A stretch of 64,000 nucleotides of DNA from NCBI RefSeq assembly GCF_020509005.1, contig NC_063024.1:1240001-1304000 (forward strand). The letters run 5' to 3'. This stretch comes from Fulvia fulva (lineage: Eukaryota; Ascomycota; Dothideomycetes; Mycosphaerellales; Mycosphaerellaceae). Shown here piece after piece: positions 45,888 to 57,359 of this stretch; position 1 is the stretch's first letter, and each line of letters begins with the position of its first letter. The notes beneath the pieces are model-generated. The model saw only the letters and a list, made by a program, of their open reading frames with translations. It was not told where the DNA came from and did not search any database. Both the position numbers and the translations under genes were made by a program.

Positions 45888-48800
45888 ATGTCTCGTGAGC
45901 TCGCGGAACGCGAAGTCCAGCGCTACTACCAGCCATGGCTCGCCGCCCACGGCTCCTCACTGAATGTCGCGAAGCATGTTGAGAGCATCGCGCAACTCGA
46001 TCTCGCACGCCACCCAACGAGATGCTTCTTCATCTGCCAACAGCGATGGTGCTCAGAGCCAACAGAGCTCGCCCGTCAGTGCCCGACCAGAACAGGAAGC
46101 TCGATTGAATCCGTCAGCCAGGCCACGAATGACTACTCGAGAGTCTTCTCGTCGCGTACCAAGGACTTCCTCGCGCAACAGAGGCGAAGACACCATGACA
46201 CGAATGTTTCTCAGAGCTGCCGACATCTTACGTGACTCAGCTCTCGCCGATGGGGCAGCTATATTTGGTGCTACAGCAAGTGCTGATGAGAAGGCCAAGC
46301 TGATCGTCACGCCTGCTGGATTCGATGGAGCCGTTGATGGCAGCATTCGCACAAGTACTGAAGCACAGCCATCGCCTCGAACCAGCTCCGAGTCGGAAAA
46401 GCACGATACCACAGCATCGGACTCCGACTCTGCACCTACCGCCAGACCGTGCAAAAGTCTGGCCTTCTCCATAGCAGACGAATATGCACGTTGTGAGACC
46501 GAGAACGGCACGGCTTTGACGCTTGGAACGCTGGAGAGGTACTTTTCGCTCTTCCCCCAGGGCAGAGCTTTCTCATTCACCGAAGAAGGCGCAGGCGTTT
46601 CTTCAGCGGACGAGAGCGCTAGCGATAGGGAGCCGCCTCCTTCAGTTGCGAGCGATGGTACGTCAAACAGTCACGACAGAGTGCGCCAACGAAAGCGCCG
46701 CATGGACCACAAGGAGCTTCTCAACAAGATTCCTGGAGCCAAGAATGTCATCTTCCTGCCTCTGTACGACAATGCCGAGGAGAAGCTGATCGCCGGGTGC
46801 TTCCTGTGGACAAGCGTGACTGGGCGGATGATCAGTCTGGATGCAGATCTATCTTGCCTACGAGCGTTCGGCAATTGCATAGTCTCGGAGGTGATCAGGA
46901 TGAACATGCAATGAAACGAAGCGGCCAAGACGACCTTCGTCGCATCAATGAGCCACGAGCTTCGATCGCCTCTTCACGGTATCCTTGGCGCAGCAGAGTT
47001 TCTCATGGACACAGCAACGGATGCTTATCAATCTGGTCTCCTGACATCAATCGTGACCTGCGGAAGAACACTTCTGGACACTCTCAACCACGTTCTGGAC
47101 TACAGTAAGATCAATAAGCTCGGAAGAGTTCAAATGCGCAGGCATGCGAAGCAGAACAAGGCCATTAATCTGACGTCGGACTCATCGATGGAGAGCCTGA
47201 ATATGGTCGCCGAAGTCGATCTGGGTGTACTAATCGAGGAAGTCGCAGAAGCTGTCACCGCTGGACACTCTTTCAAGAGACCATTGGGCGGCGCTGTAGG
47301 TGGCAAGACGTCGCGAAGCGCTAGCAGCTCGCGGGAGCCTGTCAGGACCAAGGAGAGCAAAGAAGACCCTGCGTCGTCTTCAGGAGAGCTTCTCGATGTC
47401 AATGGCCACGTTTGCGTGCTCTTGGACATCAGCCCGCGACGATCATGGTTCGTTCGCATACAGCCTGGATCGCTGCGTCGGATCATTATGAATCTGCTAG
47501 GCAATGCCCTCAAGTACACATCGACTGGCTTCGTAGCCATTTCTCTGCGTGCCCAGGAGGACCCAAACAGTTCGAAGGTCAAATGCCTGATCCGTGTTGT
47601 TGACTCTGGTAAGGGTATGTCCGAGTCTTTCCAGCGAGATCGAGCATTCCTTCCATTCTCACAGGAAGACCCGTTCCAGCCGGGTACTGGACTAGGGTTG
47701 AGCATTGTCAAACAGATCGTTGACTCGTTGGGTGGATCAATCGATTTGACTTCTCAAAAGGACGTCGGAACAGAGGTCGATATCCGCCTGAGTCTCACGC
47801 CTGCCGGCGATAGTCCTGTTCGGCCACCAGACCAAGAGATGATTGACATCGCAGAACGAACAAAAGGTCTGCACTTGGTCCTTCTTAACGTCACGCCAGC
47901 TGGCCAGACTCGCGGTCCGGATCATCACATCTCACGACTGGAGCAGACACTTCGGGAAATCTGCACCAATTGGTTCGGTATGAAGGTCACCACCTCATCG
48001 GAGATGGAAGTCGATGGTGCCGACCTATATTTGTTTTGCGAACCACCGCCGATTGAGGAACTACTCGACCGACATGCCGATACGAAGGCACTCTCGCGCC
48101 GAGGCGTACCGATCATTTTGGTCTGTATGAACGATGAAGACGCTATGTCGATATCACGAGATCAATCAACGGCTCTCAAGCAATTAGGGAGAATTGTTGA
48201 GGTGATACCACAGCCTTGCGGCCCTCGAAAGCTCGCCAAGGTGTTCTCGCACTGCTTAAGAAGAGCACAAGAAGTTGCTGAAGAGACAGGTATGTTATCG
48301 AAGAACGATACTATCCCTCAAGCGTATGCGCTTCGAGCTGCTTCGGGATAATGAGGAGCTGTAGCGCGCTATCCAGACAGACGGGCACTGACATCTTTTG
48401 TGATAGGTGAACCCACTCCTGAAGCCTCTATAAGCTCTCTGCCGATGACACCCGCTGCAGAAGAGCCCGCTAAGCAAGACCTTAGTAAGAGCATGTCCTG
48501 CGCGATCTCATATCCTTCGCCAACGCCGTTTGATCCAGCAACACCGTCACTACAATCGTCCCTCGAGCCGCAGCCCAAACTGCCCGTTAGGAAGGACCAC
48601 GATAGCACGGCTTCAAGCTCGGGCTCACAGTCGAAGGACGTATCTGAAGCGCCCAGCAGAGCACGTTCACCAGACCCCGCCTTCCACATCCTACTGGTCG
48701 ACGACAACAAGATCAATCGACAGTTACTAGTCATGTTCATGAAGAAAAACAAATTCAGCTACCTCGAAGCCGAAAACGGACAGGAGGCTCTAGATATCTA

Positions 48801-49149
48801 CGAAGCAGCATGTCACGTCCCACTAGCTCCCGCCGACGAAAGCGACCACGCGACAGACCCAGACACAACAACTCGACCAGCACCTACCCGCCACGACTCG
48901 CACCTTCCCCGTCGCTTTGACTTTGTGCTGATGGATATCAGTATGCCGGTGATGGATGGGATGGAATCAACTCGCAAGATTAGAGAGTTTGAGCAGGAGC
49001 ATGGGTTGAAGAAGACGAAGATTATTGCGCTGACGGGGTTGGCGAGTGCGCAGGCGCAGATTGATGCGGCGAGTGCTGGGATTGATCTGTTTCTTCCTAA
49101 GCCGGTTAAGTTTGCGGAGTTGAGGCAGTCCCTTACGGATGAGTCGTGA
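45888..49149 (+). pseudogene. Hybrid histidine kinase, interrupted
   Basis: A fungal hybrid sensor kinase would autophosphorylate on His and pass the phosphate to its own receiver domain. The N-terminus (REVQRYYQPWLAAH) starts at 45,888. Its frame is lost by about 46,000 and the first half of the usual GAF region is missing. From about 46,190 the second GAF part is readable (MFLRAADILRDS, then ALTLGTLERYFSLFPQG and IPGAKNVIFLPLYDNAEE). An in-frame TGA at 46,912-46,914 then interrupts NMQ-NEAAKTTFVASMSHELRSP. After it follow HisKA (phosphoacceptor His at 46,954), HATPase (NLLGNALKYT, GTGLGLSIVKQ) and, past an intron at 48,290-48,406 (GTATGT, CTGAC, 117 nt), a receiver domain (LLVDDN, phosphoacceptor D in LMDISMP, LPKPVKF). 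Two lesions suggest a pseudogene; kinase and receiver motifs are intact. Confidence 0.88.
48290..48406 (+). other. Intron of the histidine kinase gene
   Basis: GTATGT donor, CACTGAC branch and GATAG acceptor. Its 117 nt are a multiple of three and contain TAA and TGA in frame, so splicing is needed to join the HATPase half to the receiver half. The junction gives ETGEPTPE in frame. Confidence 0.8.
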
Positions 49150-50274
49150 AGGGAGCAGCGGTAATGGTATATCGGACTGGGACTTGTATATCGGGAATGC
49201 GCTCTGCAGGCAGTCTCAACGGGCTGAGCGGCTGAAGCCGCGACATACATGAAGGTGAAGGTCTAGAAGGGTCAATACACCCGAGATTCCCAAGACTCAA
49301 GGGCGGCGACATCGATCTGGCAAGCCTGCGTTCAGGGCTGTACCGTTCGTTCGGGATATCGACAGCGGATCTTCTACGCCCTTAGCGGGCTCCCACATTG
49401 AGACACATGGACGCTACCTATGTTGATCCTCCCAGTGCCGGACTAGCTTGAGTGAGAAGAGAGGAACCAGTCATCCGAGAGGGTATCCTGCCGGATGGAG
49501 CGAATCATCAGAGATAGAACGGGCTCGGCAATGCTTGGTGCGACGAAGGCGAACACGGTAGAGGAGTGTGAGGCAGAAGCTCATGGCGTGGGTGGGAGAT
49601 GTGAGCACTTCAAGATAGAGGGTGGTGGAGCGCAAGGCATTCTAGCGGAGGCGTGTAATGCACGGATTGATGTGCGTGTGGCATGAGACGGCACAGGACG
49701 ATAGAAAGCATCGATCGGATAGAATAGACATCAGACGAACAGGTTCAGATGAGGCCGACTCTCCATGCACTCTGTGGTCTCTTTTGCGCTGCAACCCTCC
49801 AACCATAGTATGTATGCTCAGCACGGACTGAATATGACTTATGTAGCATCAGAATGGCCGAGCAACTGACTCCGGCAGCACTCGCGGATCTGCTTGGACG
49901 ACGGTGTACAGATACGGATCTCGATGGTGAAGATGCGTGGTGCATCTTCTGAGCTATCAAATCACACGTTAGTGGGCGGCGGGTAGAGCACGTCCGAGAA
50001 CAACCTGGGACTTCCTCCTGCGTTGTTTAGTCGACCTGGGGCGAGCTAATACAGGAGCGTGACTCGCTTAACGTTGGCACATGTCTGCCAAGCCAGCATT
50101 CGAGACATTCCTGCTCAATCTTCGGCTATTTCCCGTAGTTCTATCGCGACTGCCGCTTCTCGTCGCTCAGTTCAAATCTCACGCTCACGTTCTCCGGTGA
50201 TCGCATAACACACCACATCGGCACAATCGGCGAGATGTCGCAGGCGAGTACCACCGGTCTACACAGGTCTCAAC
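49150..50274. other. Intergenic stretch before an F-box gene
   Basis: About 1.1 kb with no recognised gene. It includes the upstream ATG at 50,235, whose frame (50,235-50,714) overlaps the F-box start in another frame and could act as an upstream ORF. Confidence 0.5.
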
Positions 50275-50865
50275 ATGCTGACGCTACCGCAGATCACAAA
50301 GCCGCAGTCCCTAGCATGTCTTGCCGTCTTCGACACCGCCGAACTCGCCGAGGCCATCTTCCTCGAGTTACCCATGCGCGGCCTTCTCGTCAACGTCCAG
50401 CGCACCTGCAAGCAGTGGAAGGCAGTCCTCGATGGCTCGCGCAAGCTCCAACAGGCCATGTTCTTCGAGCCGATCGCAGATCAAGCACTACACCCAGATA
50501 CACCACACGAACTCGCAGAAACACGACCCGCCGCACATCCACTAGTCATTGGGCCATATCTCAATCCACGTGCCGACAAGTACAAGTACTCCCAGCTCGA
50601 TGTTCTCTGGCGTCTCAACGCTTCTTGGCGCCGGCAGCTGGTATCTCAGCCGCCAATCGCTCGTGCGGATGTGCTCAATTCACGGCACGGAGACTATGCG
50701 GCTGGTGTGAGTAAGGTGGTGAAGGCTGGGGCGGTGGGCGTCACTTGGGGTGACATGTTCGTCGCTGGGTTTACTCGGCCCGATGAGGCTATCATCACTG
50801 GACTGACTCACTGGCGACTCTTCAGTCTAGCGGAGGGGCCGACTTATACAGACATTGCGGTATGA
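50275..50865 (+). CDS. F-box-like protein (196 aa)
   Basis: F-box proteins usually bridge a substrate to SCF ubiquitin ligase through Skp1. The N-terminal segment, VFDTAELAEAIFLELPMRGLLVNVQRTCKQWKAVLDGS at about residues 18-55, has the F-box pattern (broken here into its visible parts: ELAEAIFLELPMRGLL and QRTCKQWKAV). It belongs to a small-protein type common in Dothideomycetes. Downstream are an NPRADKYKY region and a VTWGDMFVAGF-like C-terminus. There is no known substrate domain. It is a single open frame with no intron needed. An upstream ATG at 50,235 in another frame overlaps the start. Confidence 0.8.
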   Translation: MLTLPQITKPQSLACLAVFDTAELAEAIFLELPMRGLLVNVQRTCKQWKAVLDGSRKLQQAMFFEPIADQALHPDTPHELAETRPAAHPLVIGPYLNPRADKYKYSQLDVLWRLNASWRRQLVSQPPIARADVLNSRHGDYAAGVSKVVKAGAVGVTWGDMFVAGFTRPDEAIITGLTHWRLFSLAEGPTYTDIAV

Positions 50866-51520
50866 AAGAAGGCGCAGGATTTCAAGCTTCGAACATCAGA
50901 TAGAAGGAACGAGATAGAGAGGCGACCGCTGCATTCAAGGGTCAATGGCGGCTGTGACCTGCGTGTGATAGCTCGAGTACGATAAACATACCTACTGCTG
51001 TCAAAGCGATACGGCCACTCTAGCACTTCCTCTCTAAAAGTAGTCGCTGCGGCGCGATCTTGCTTTTGTAGCGCTTGCAAGGCACCAATATCGGATCGGC
51101 AGCCATATCTTGTTGTCAAGAGTTCTTTACAAGAGGAGAGGTGAAGTGAAGCGCTTAAAGTTTGCTGCTGTCGTTATGGCGGCGTGATTACACGGCATAT
51201 GTGATCCTGGTCAACAAACCTGCGCATCCCAAGCAAGCGAATCCACCACATATGGTCGCCAGGAGAGAAGACCAGACTAATTACAACGTGGTGCTCAATG
51301 CGCTCGGACTTGGTGAAGATTGAAGCAAGCTCGTCGTCCGAGCGAGGCATCTTGCATGCAGCACAGCCGTTCCCTACTTCGTCTCTCTAGGCCTACAGCG
51401 TGACTTACTGACTTATGCTCTCAAGGCAGCCTGGATGCTGCCGGACGTCGCATGTATTATGCCCGTGCTCTTCATGTATAGCATCCTGCCCTGACCTGCC
51501 CTCTCATCATATTCATTCCT
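50866..51520. other. Intergenic, convergent 3' region
   Basis: About 650 bases between the F-box gene and uS14m, which end toward each other. No gene or structure recognised. Confidence 0.55.
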
Positions 51521-51927
51521 CTACCAACTCGCTTTCTTCACCCCCGGTATCCGTCCCGCCAGCGCATTTATCCTAAACTGAAACTGTTCCCCCCGTCAGC
51601 ACCTGCCTCATCCGCTCTCATCCAATCCTCCAGTTATCCTGCACTCACCCTCGCCATCCTGAAATCCGAAAACACACCCCTCCCCTTCCCTCCCATCATA
51701 CACCTATTCTTAATCTGCGTCGATCTCGTATAACAGTGCATCTGTGTCAACTGCAATTGTGCCTGCGCGCGCGTCCGTTGGGGTAATGAGGTGTTGCGAA
51801 TGATGTAGCGGAGCGCTTGGCGTTCGGGTTCGTGTTGTTCAAAGACCTTGCGCTTTGTGTGGTCGCGGATGATCTTGTTGTTGATGAAGCAGGAGAGGTC
51901 GAGGCGGCGGGGGCGGAATTGCGACAT
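51521..51927 (-). CDS. Mitochondrial small-subunit ribosomal protein uS14m
   Basis: Two exons: 51,649-51,927 and 51,521-51,583, joined over a 65-nt intron (51,584-51,648; GTGAGT donor, CTGAC branch, CAG acceptor). The product is 113 residues, the normal length for the family. It starts MSQFRPRRLDLSCFINNK, contains RDHTKRKVFEQHEPERQALR and LPQRTRAQAQLQL, and ends FQFRINALAGRIPGVKKASW, the conserved S14 C-terminus. The ATG at 51,927 is chosen over one 20 codons upstream because family homology starts there. The protein binds rRNA in the mitochondrial 37S subunit. Its start is 267 bases from the divergent gene at 52,195. Confidence 0.92.
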
Positions 51928-52194
51928 TGTGAGGGTTGGTGATGGGGTGTAGGGGGAGAGGGGGTGGTGATGAGCAATGAGATGCATGTAGGTGGTGGTG
52001 GTGATGAGGTCGATGGTACCTTAGTCACGGGCTTGAGGCTTCGCAGTGATGCGATATACGCCAAGAGGTATTCCCTAACTTGTACCTGGTACGCGGGGCA
52101 AGGAGGACTCCGATCTTTCTTACATCTCACGCGACACTTCGGAATGTGTCGCTTGACCACTTTCACGTCACGATGAGTCGATAAACATCATCTC
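51928..52194. promoter_or_regulatory. Short bidirectional promoter region
   Basis: 267 bases between the start of uS14m (-) and the 664-residue gene (+). Both promoters must lie here; no TATA or defined binding site was recognised. Confidence 0.45.
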
Positions 52195-54189
52195 ATGTTC
52201 GAACCGGAAGCCTGGAAAGCCTACATGGCGCCGATTTTCGCTTCTGAAGACATTGCAGCCCTGGTGGCCAGTTTCCAACCACTTTCTGTCATTGAGGGCA
52301 GACCACTCCTTGTCCGGAGTCGTTCTGGCAACAGCCTCGTCAGGTTTGACAATGTCCTTGCCCGGTGTAAGGCTTTGATTGAGAAGGAAGAATCAAGAAT
52401 CGAAAAGGCGAACTTGACGACTATCCTCGGCGTCGAGCATGGCATCGAGAGAAGAATACTGAACGACCTCGAGCATCAGCCGTGGGAGAACAAAGATGGT
52501 CTTTACATCATTCCGAGTCCAACGGCTCGAAAAGTCCAGGCAGAGCTCACGAGACGAGTCCAATTTTCATGCCTCGATCTCAGAGCCTTCACGAGAGAGC
52601 AGGATGTCAGCCTGCCGAGCCTAGAGAGACTCATCTTGGAACAGGACGCGCCTGACTGGAGATCTTTCGAGGGAAATGGCCGGCAGTTCTTATGCAGTGC
52701 CCAAGTCGCAGATGGCATCAAGACGGAACTTCGAGATGCCATCGGCGCAGCAGGGACGGACATATGTGATCTGCCATCGGCTCTTTCTGATGAAGTACCA
52801 CTTGCCGTACTCAAACAATTGGGCAATGAGCTGGCATCTGAAATAGGCGGTGAGATTCGACCTGAGGGTGATCATGTCGTGTATGTCCCCAGCAACTACT
52901 CCGCTGCGGTAGAAGAAAAGCTTCGTCAAATACAAGAAGCACGATCACGGGAATTGTTTCAAGAGCTCGAGAAGGAAGGCTACTGTATCATCGAACCCGA
53001 GAGCTCCAGTGTCCAAGAAGCACGTAACGCGAGCGAGGAGCTCGGGCGCGCGGTTGCCCAGCATTACCAAGACATTCACGCTGATAAGCCGGCACCTCAG
53101 CTGATAATCATCAAGAGCGACAATCCGTATCTCCATTCCGCCGCATCTTGGCCAACTCAAGACATGACACTGATCATCACGCCGTATCGCCTTGAGAAGC
53201 ACCTGGAAACCATGAAGGCCGCAATGCGAGAACACACAAAGAGCGTCTGGGAGAACGATCCACGCACGACTACAGCAGAAGGCATCATGAAGGTGATGAA
53301 GAACGAGAACCTCAACATGGGCGACAAATGGAAGCTGTCGAAACTTATAGCGCTGAGCGACCATCACGACAAGATTCGTGGAGTGGTGCATGATCAGGTC
53401 CAACAGCTCAACGAAGAGGACCATCAGAAGCTTGTTCAGCTCATCGAAGCGAGGCTCATCATACCGCTTCAGCTTTACACCGCTGGCATCAACTCGATCG
53501 AGGACGCCACACTCAAACAGCATCTTGAGGACTTCGTTACAGACCACTTCCGACTCGAGGTTGTGCCTCAGGTCGTCAAAGCGGCTCGTGATCAAAGACT
53601 CCTCAGTGATCGCAGTCGAGAACGAGAGGTGGATAAATTCCGCAACACAGCAGCCGAAGCCAAGACTCTTGCAGCTTTGCAGACGAGTGTGTCCAAGCTG
53701 CAAAAGAAGCTGAAGATCGAAGCGACAACCGACGAGGTCGTCAAACATGCCAAATACCGAACGCTACAAGCCGCAGTCAAATCTATGCGCCGCATGAGTC
53801 GCGGCTCCGACGTCCTGCAAAATCTCATCTGGATTATGCTCGCCCGACACAGCGAAGGCCTATTCATGAGCTCCGGTAAAGACACCAGCAGGATGATCAA
53901 GCAATACGCCAACGTCGGAGATGCAGAGATGGCAGCCAAGCTGAGCAGATGGCGGGACTTGCTCAAAGCGGGCGAACAGACCAAGGACGATATTAAGGCA
54001 ATGCAGGAAGCGGCGAAGACGGCTGCTGAGGAGCTCAGTCCAATCTTGAGGAGGAAGAGCTCGGTGTCGTCACAGCATACTGCTACTCGCACTGCCGGGA
54101 CGAGGAGTCCGACGCTGTCGAGGAGGAAGTCGTCGTATGCTATTGAGGATGTGGGGAATTCGGCGCCGCCGAAGGAGTGGCAGCCTTGA
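52195..54189 (+). CDS. Unknown 664-aa protein, weak UFL1-like pattern
   Basis: An intact, well-composed frame of 664 residues with no family I can name with certainty. The first 250 residues show repeated winged-helix-like blocks: GLYIIPSPTARKVQAEL then a dLRAF segment near residues 100-130, and DICDLPSALSDEVPLAVLKQL with GEIRPEGDHVVYVPSNYSA at about 185-240. The order and spacing (display of a YI-P motif, then a small helix, then LG-GxI with a VIY-P strand) are reminiscent of UFL1, the UFM1 E3 ligase. This is pattern-level inference only. The middle is helical and charged; the C-terminus (residues 615-664) is basic and Ser-rich. The start ATG is first in frame. It is probably cytosolic, since no signal or membrane segments are present. 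Confidence 0.75.
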   Translation: MFEPEAWKAYMAPIFASEDIAALVASFQPLSVIEGRPLLVRSRSGNSLVRFDNVLARCKALIEKEESRIEKANLTTILGVEHGIERRILNDLEHQPWENKDGLYIIPSPTARKVQAELTRRVQFSCLDLRAFTREQDVSLPSLERLILEQDAPDWRSFEGNGRQFLCSAQVADGIKTELRDAIGAAGTDICDLPSALSDEVPLAVLKQLGNELASEIGGEIRPEGDHVVYVPSNYSAAVEEKLRQIQEARSRELFQELEKEGYCIIEPESSSVQEARNASEELGRAVAQHYQDIHADKPAPQLIIIKSDNPYLHSAASWPTQDMTLIITPYRLEKHLETMKAAMREHTKSVWENDPRTTTAEGIMKVMKNENLNMGDKWKLSKLIALSDHHDKIRGVVHDQVQQLNEEDHQKLVQLIEARLIIPLQLYTAGINSIEDATLKQHLEDFVTDHFRLEVVPQVVKAARDQRLLSDRSREREVDKFRNTAAEAKTLAALQTSVSKLQKKLKIEATTDEVVKHAKYRTLQAAVKSMRRMSRGSDVLQNLIWIMLARHSEGLFMSSGKDTSRMIKQYANVGDAEMAAKLSRWRDLLKAGEQTKDDIKAMQEAAKTAAEELSPILRRKSSVSSQHTATRTAGTRSPTLSRRKSSYAIEDVGNSAPPKEWQP

Positions 54190-54781
54190 TTGTGCGTTAT
54201 CGTTGAGGGAAACTCTGCACTCCAAGGACGTTTAAGGGGATATACGTTGGCATTGTGGTGTCAGAGACTGAGATGTTCCTGAGCTCGCATACCGACCTAC
54301 TCCTCGCACGATTCTTAAATGCCTGGCTCATTGGCCCCGACGCGCAGACGAAATCGCTGCAATCCTTTCTTGAAAATGCCACAACTCCTGAACCACATCT
54401 GTCAACCTTTGCTTTCATCCCAGATCACTGACCGGCTTGGCCAGAGCAAGAAACCTTGTGGCATCGATGTGTATCTCGACAGCGGCCATGCAGGCTTTGA
54501 CAGCTTTGAAATAATGAGGCAGTGTCCTCCGATGGGTGGTGTGCCTGTTTTGGGTCAAATCCCAGAGATCTCGGGATTTGCCGTCGCTGTGGTGGGCTTG
54601 CTGGTGCGAGGTGTTGGGGCCGGCAATCGCGAAGGCTCGACATGACTGGCTGATGATTTGGCCTAGGTTTGCATACGGTGCCGGCATCATGGGCAGGTGG
54701 GAGGCTGTCATGGATAGCGAGGCTGTGCTGACTAGGCTGTGGCCAAGATGTTGATATCGCCAGGATATATAGATCTCTTTC
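54190..54781. other. Convergent intergenic stretch
   Basis: About 590 bases between the 664-aa gene (+) and the transporter (-), both ending here. No gene recognised. Confidence 0.55.
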
Positions 54782-56222
54782 TCACCGCATCGTCCTCCTC
54801 TGATGATCCGGCGGCACCGGGATATCATTCTTCCTATCATTCGCCTTGTAGTCCTCCTTATCCTCATCAACACCCGGCATCATGATCTGCCTCATCCACA
54901 CTGCTCTCACATGAGCAACAAGCACAAAGATCCACATAGCCACCAGCAAGATCGTCATGATCGAAGCTACCCATAGTATCCCCTCACTCCCAAGCTGTTC
55001 ACCAATCCGTATCGTCGCAATCGTGAAGCCCACATTCGGGAACACGAAAGCCCACCAAGCGAGATGAAACGTCATCTTCTTCACTCCTCCGAGCACACTA
55101 AGCATCGCAATGCAGAAGAACCACAAGCTGAGGCACCAGAGGAAGATGGCGATGAAGTCTGCCATGGTCTGGAGTACGATGATTATGCCGGGTCGTGCTT
55201 GGAAGTCACCCATGTCCTCGTGGAGTGCCTGCGAGAGGCCGATGAGGGCCAAGCCTGTGAAAGATGGTGGGCCGACGGCGATGAACATGCCGGGTCGGAG
55301 GTTTGGAGCGGGAAGGCCGAACTGCATCAGGCGGTGCATGTAGATGGCGTAGACCATGAAGGCAACCATCCAGCCGAGTCCTTGGAATGTGATGCCGGCG
55401 ACGATGATGGCTTCGCGTTGGGATACTGGTTAGGAGTCGGCGATTACGCTTGCGAGCGTACCGGTAAGCATGACTGGGTTCTGTTAGTGTTGGAAGCAAG
55501 GAAGGGCATGATGGATCGTACTTGGGAAGATAGGCAGAACCCAACCCGGCGTCATACTCTGTATCGTCAACCGCTTGGCAGAGAAGAGGACCAGGTATTG
55601 CGACACAGCAGTGGTGAAAGTCGCGGCAACGTAGATCCAGAAGAGGACCCGCACGACCACTGTCAGCCAGGGCCCGGTGCTAGGTCCTCCGTAGATCTGC
55701 ATGCAGCTGACCACACTGACGAAGGCGAGAAAGAATGTCGCAAAGAAGAGAGACTCGGTCGGGTGCATCAATGACTTCTTCAGGGCGCCAGGGTTCATGA
55801 TGAACCGGGTTGCCATCATTGCACATAGTGAGAGGAAGATGACAAGGTCGAAGATGTAGACAACTTTGCCTATCGTCTCAAGGCCCGGAAAGCGGTTGGG
55901 TGTGTTGTGGAGGGGAAGAGCGAGACCTCCTGTGCTCATCGGTCTGTCTTGGTCAGTAGAGGTTGATATGGTTGGTAGCAATCGTTACGTACAGTGTGAA
56001 CCATGCCCAAGTAAAGTGCTTAATCCGCTCCCGTGTCGGAACGAGATATGAAAGATCATCAGGAACCGGCAACCGCAAATCGATGCCATCGAGATGCTTG
56101 AGCTTCTCAGTATCATTCAAATTGACCTGCGACCCTGCTCTCGATGGCAGGGCTGATGTGGCGCGAGACGGGTTCGTAGATGGGAGGTACCGTTGCCAGA
56201 AGAGGTGCTGTTCGTTAGGCAT
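54782..56222 (-). CDS. Malate/C4-dicarboxylate-type transporter (TDT/SLAC1 family), one in-frame stop
   Basis: Three exons, 55,993-56,222, 55,522-55,943 and 54,782-55,473, are joined over introns of 49 nt (GTACGT, CTGAC) and 48 nt (GTACGA, CTAAC). The spliced length is 448 codons including the final stop, close to yeast-type malate permeases. Landmarks are RIKHFTWAWFTL, then PMSTGGLAL, GWVLPIFP, IMLTGTLAS, FQGLGWMVAF and the signature PAPNLRPGMFIAVGPPSF. Hydrophobic helices recur about ten times. A TAA at 55,430-55,432 interrupts exon 3 between IAS and the AGITFQGLG helix; CAA (Gln) to TAA is a single C to T change in CpA context. If it is real, the protein is truncated. Substrate (malate or related acid) is inferred from family. 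Confidence 0.85.
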
Positions 56223-57359
56223 GGTTATTTTGTATCCTGGAGGCTCATGATGGAGACGTGTTTGGCTAGGCAGCGTCTTTTACTTATGTTGTGCGACGTC
56301 GGACACTTGTGTCAGTCTAATGCATGATGTAAGTGCGAGATTGTGGTTCGATTGGGGCTCGATGATGGCATTGAGCCGACAGTAGCCATTGCTTTGGCTT
56401 TGGGCAGCATTGCTTGTCGCTGTAAGAACTTTCACATGCTGATATCTGGTGTGTACAGGCATTGAGATGCAGATGAGAGGGAGTGAGCAAGGACGTGATG
56501 TGTGGAACCTATTTCGGGATATCAGCGGACTGCGTGGTTGCTTGGCCTCCCTTTCTCTTGTCGATGCTTTGATCTTCACTCTTGTCCATCAACAATACGG
56601 AGATCGTCCACGTACCTGTGTGGTGTCAGAACGCATATGCCCATGCCGACTCTGGAGCCATACTTTTTGTTGCATATCGACACCCTCCTTACGTTGACCG
56701 AGCATCGCAAACACCCAGCGCCAAGAGCATCATCGAACAACCAGTCGGTCCGTTGAACAACATAGGCTGAACGCCCAAGTCCCGCCAAGTCTACAGCCCA
56801 GTATGGACGCCTTATCATGGCACGTGAAAGAGCTTGTATGAAACGTTGGGATGACGAGGCTGCCAAGTGCATGCCGCAAGCACGTTGGGTCGACGCGTAC
56901 CTTAAAAGCACGACAATGAACCGGAAGGCGCAGTAGCATCGCAACAAATGCGTTGGGCTTGGCGATAACATTATTGGCAATGCATACGATAGTGCATGCG
57001 AAAAGATCAGAGCCCGATCACTTCGGTGTCTCAGAAAGTCAGGCCAAGTACTCTCCCCTTCACCATCATATGCGGGTGAGCTCGTCTTGCTATCGCCGTC
57101 TTGCCCACTATGTTGGCGAATACTCTCACTCACACTATAGATGTTCAGAGCACAATCACAAGGTAGGTATGCTGGACATTCGCGACGCGAAGGATGCGGC
57201 TACGTCATTCACGATGTGCTCTGAAGGCTGCAGCTGCCTGCTGTCGACACCGAACAACTCTACTAGGACATCGCTTCGTGACTCAAAGCCACGATTGCAG
57301 TCAACGTAGGAGTACATAAGGTCGGGAGCAAGTCTTCACTTATCATTCCAGGCGACATC
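56223..57359. promoter_or_regulatory. Divergent promoter region
   Basis: About 1.1 kb between the transporter (-) and F-box gene (+) starts. It contains no recognised gene; overlapping short open frames lack family features. Confidence 0.45.
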
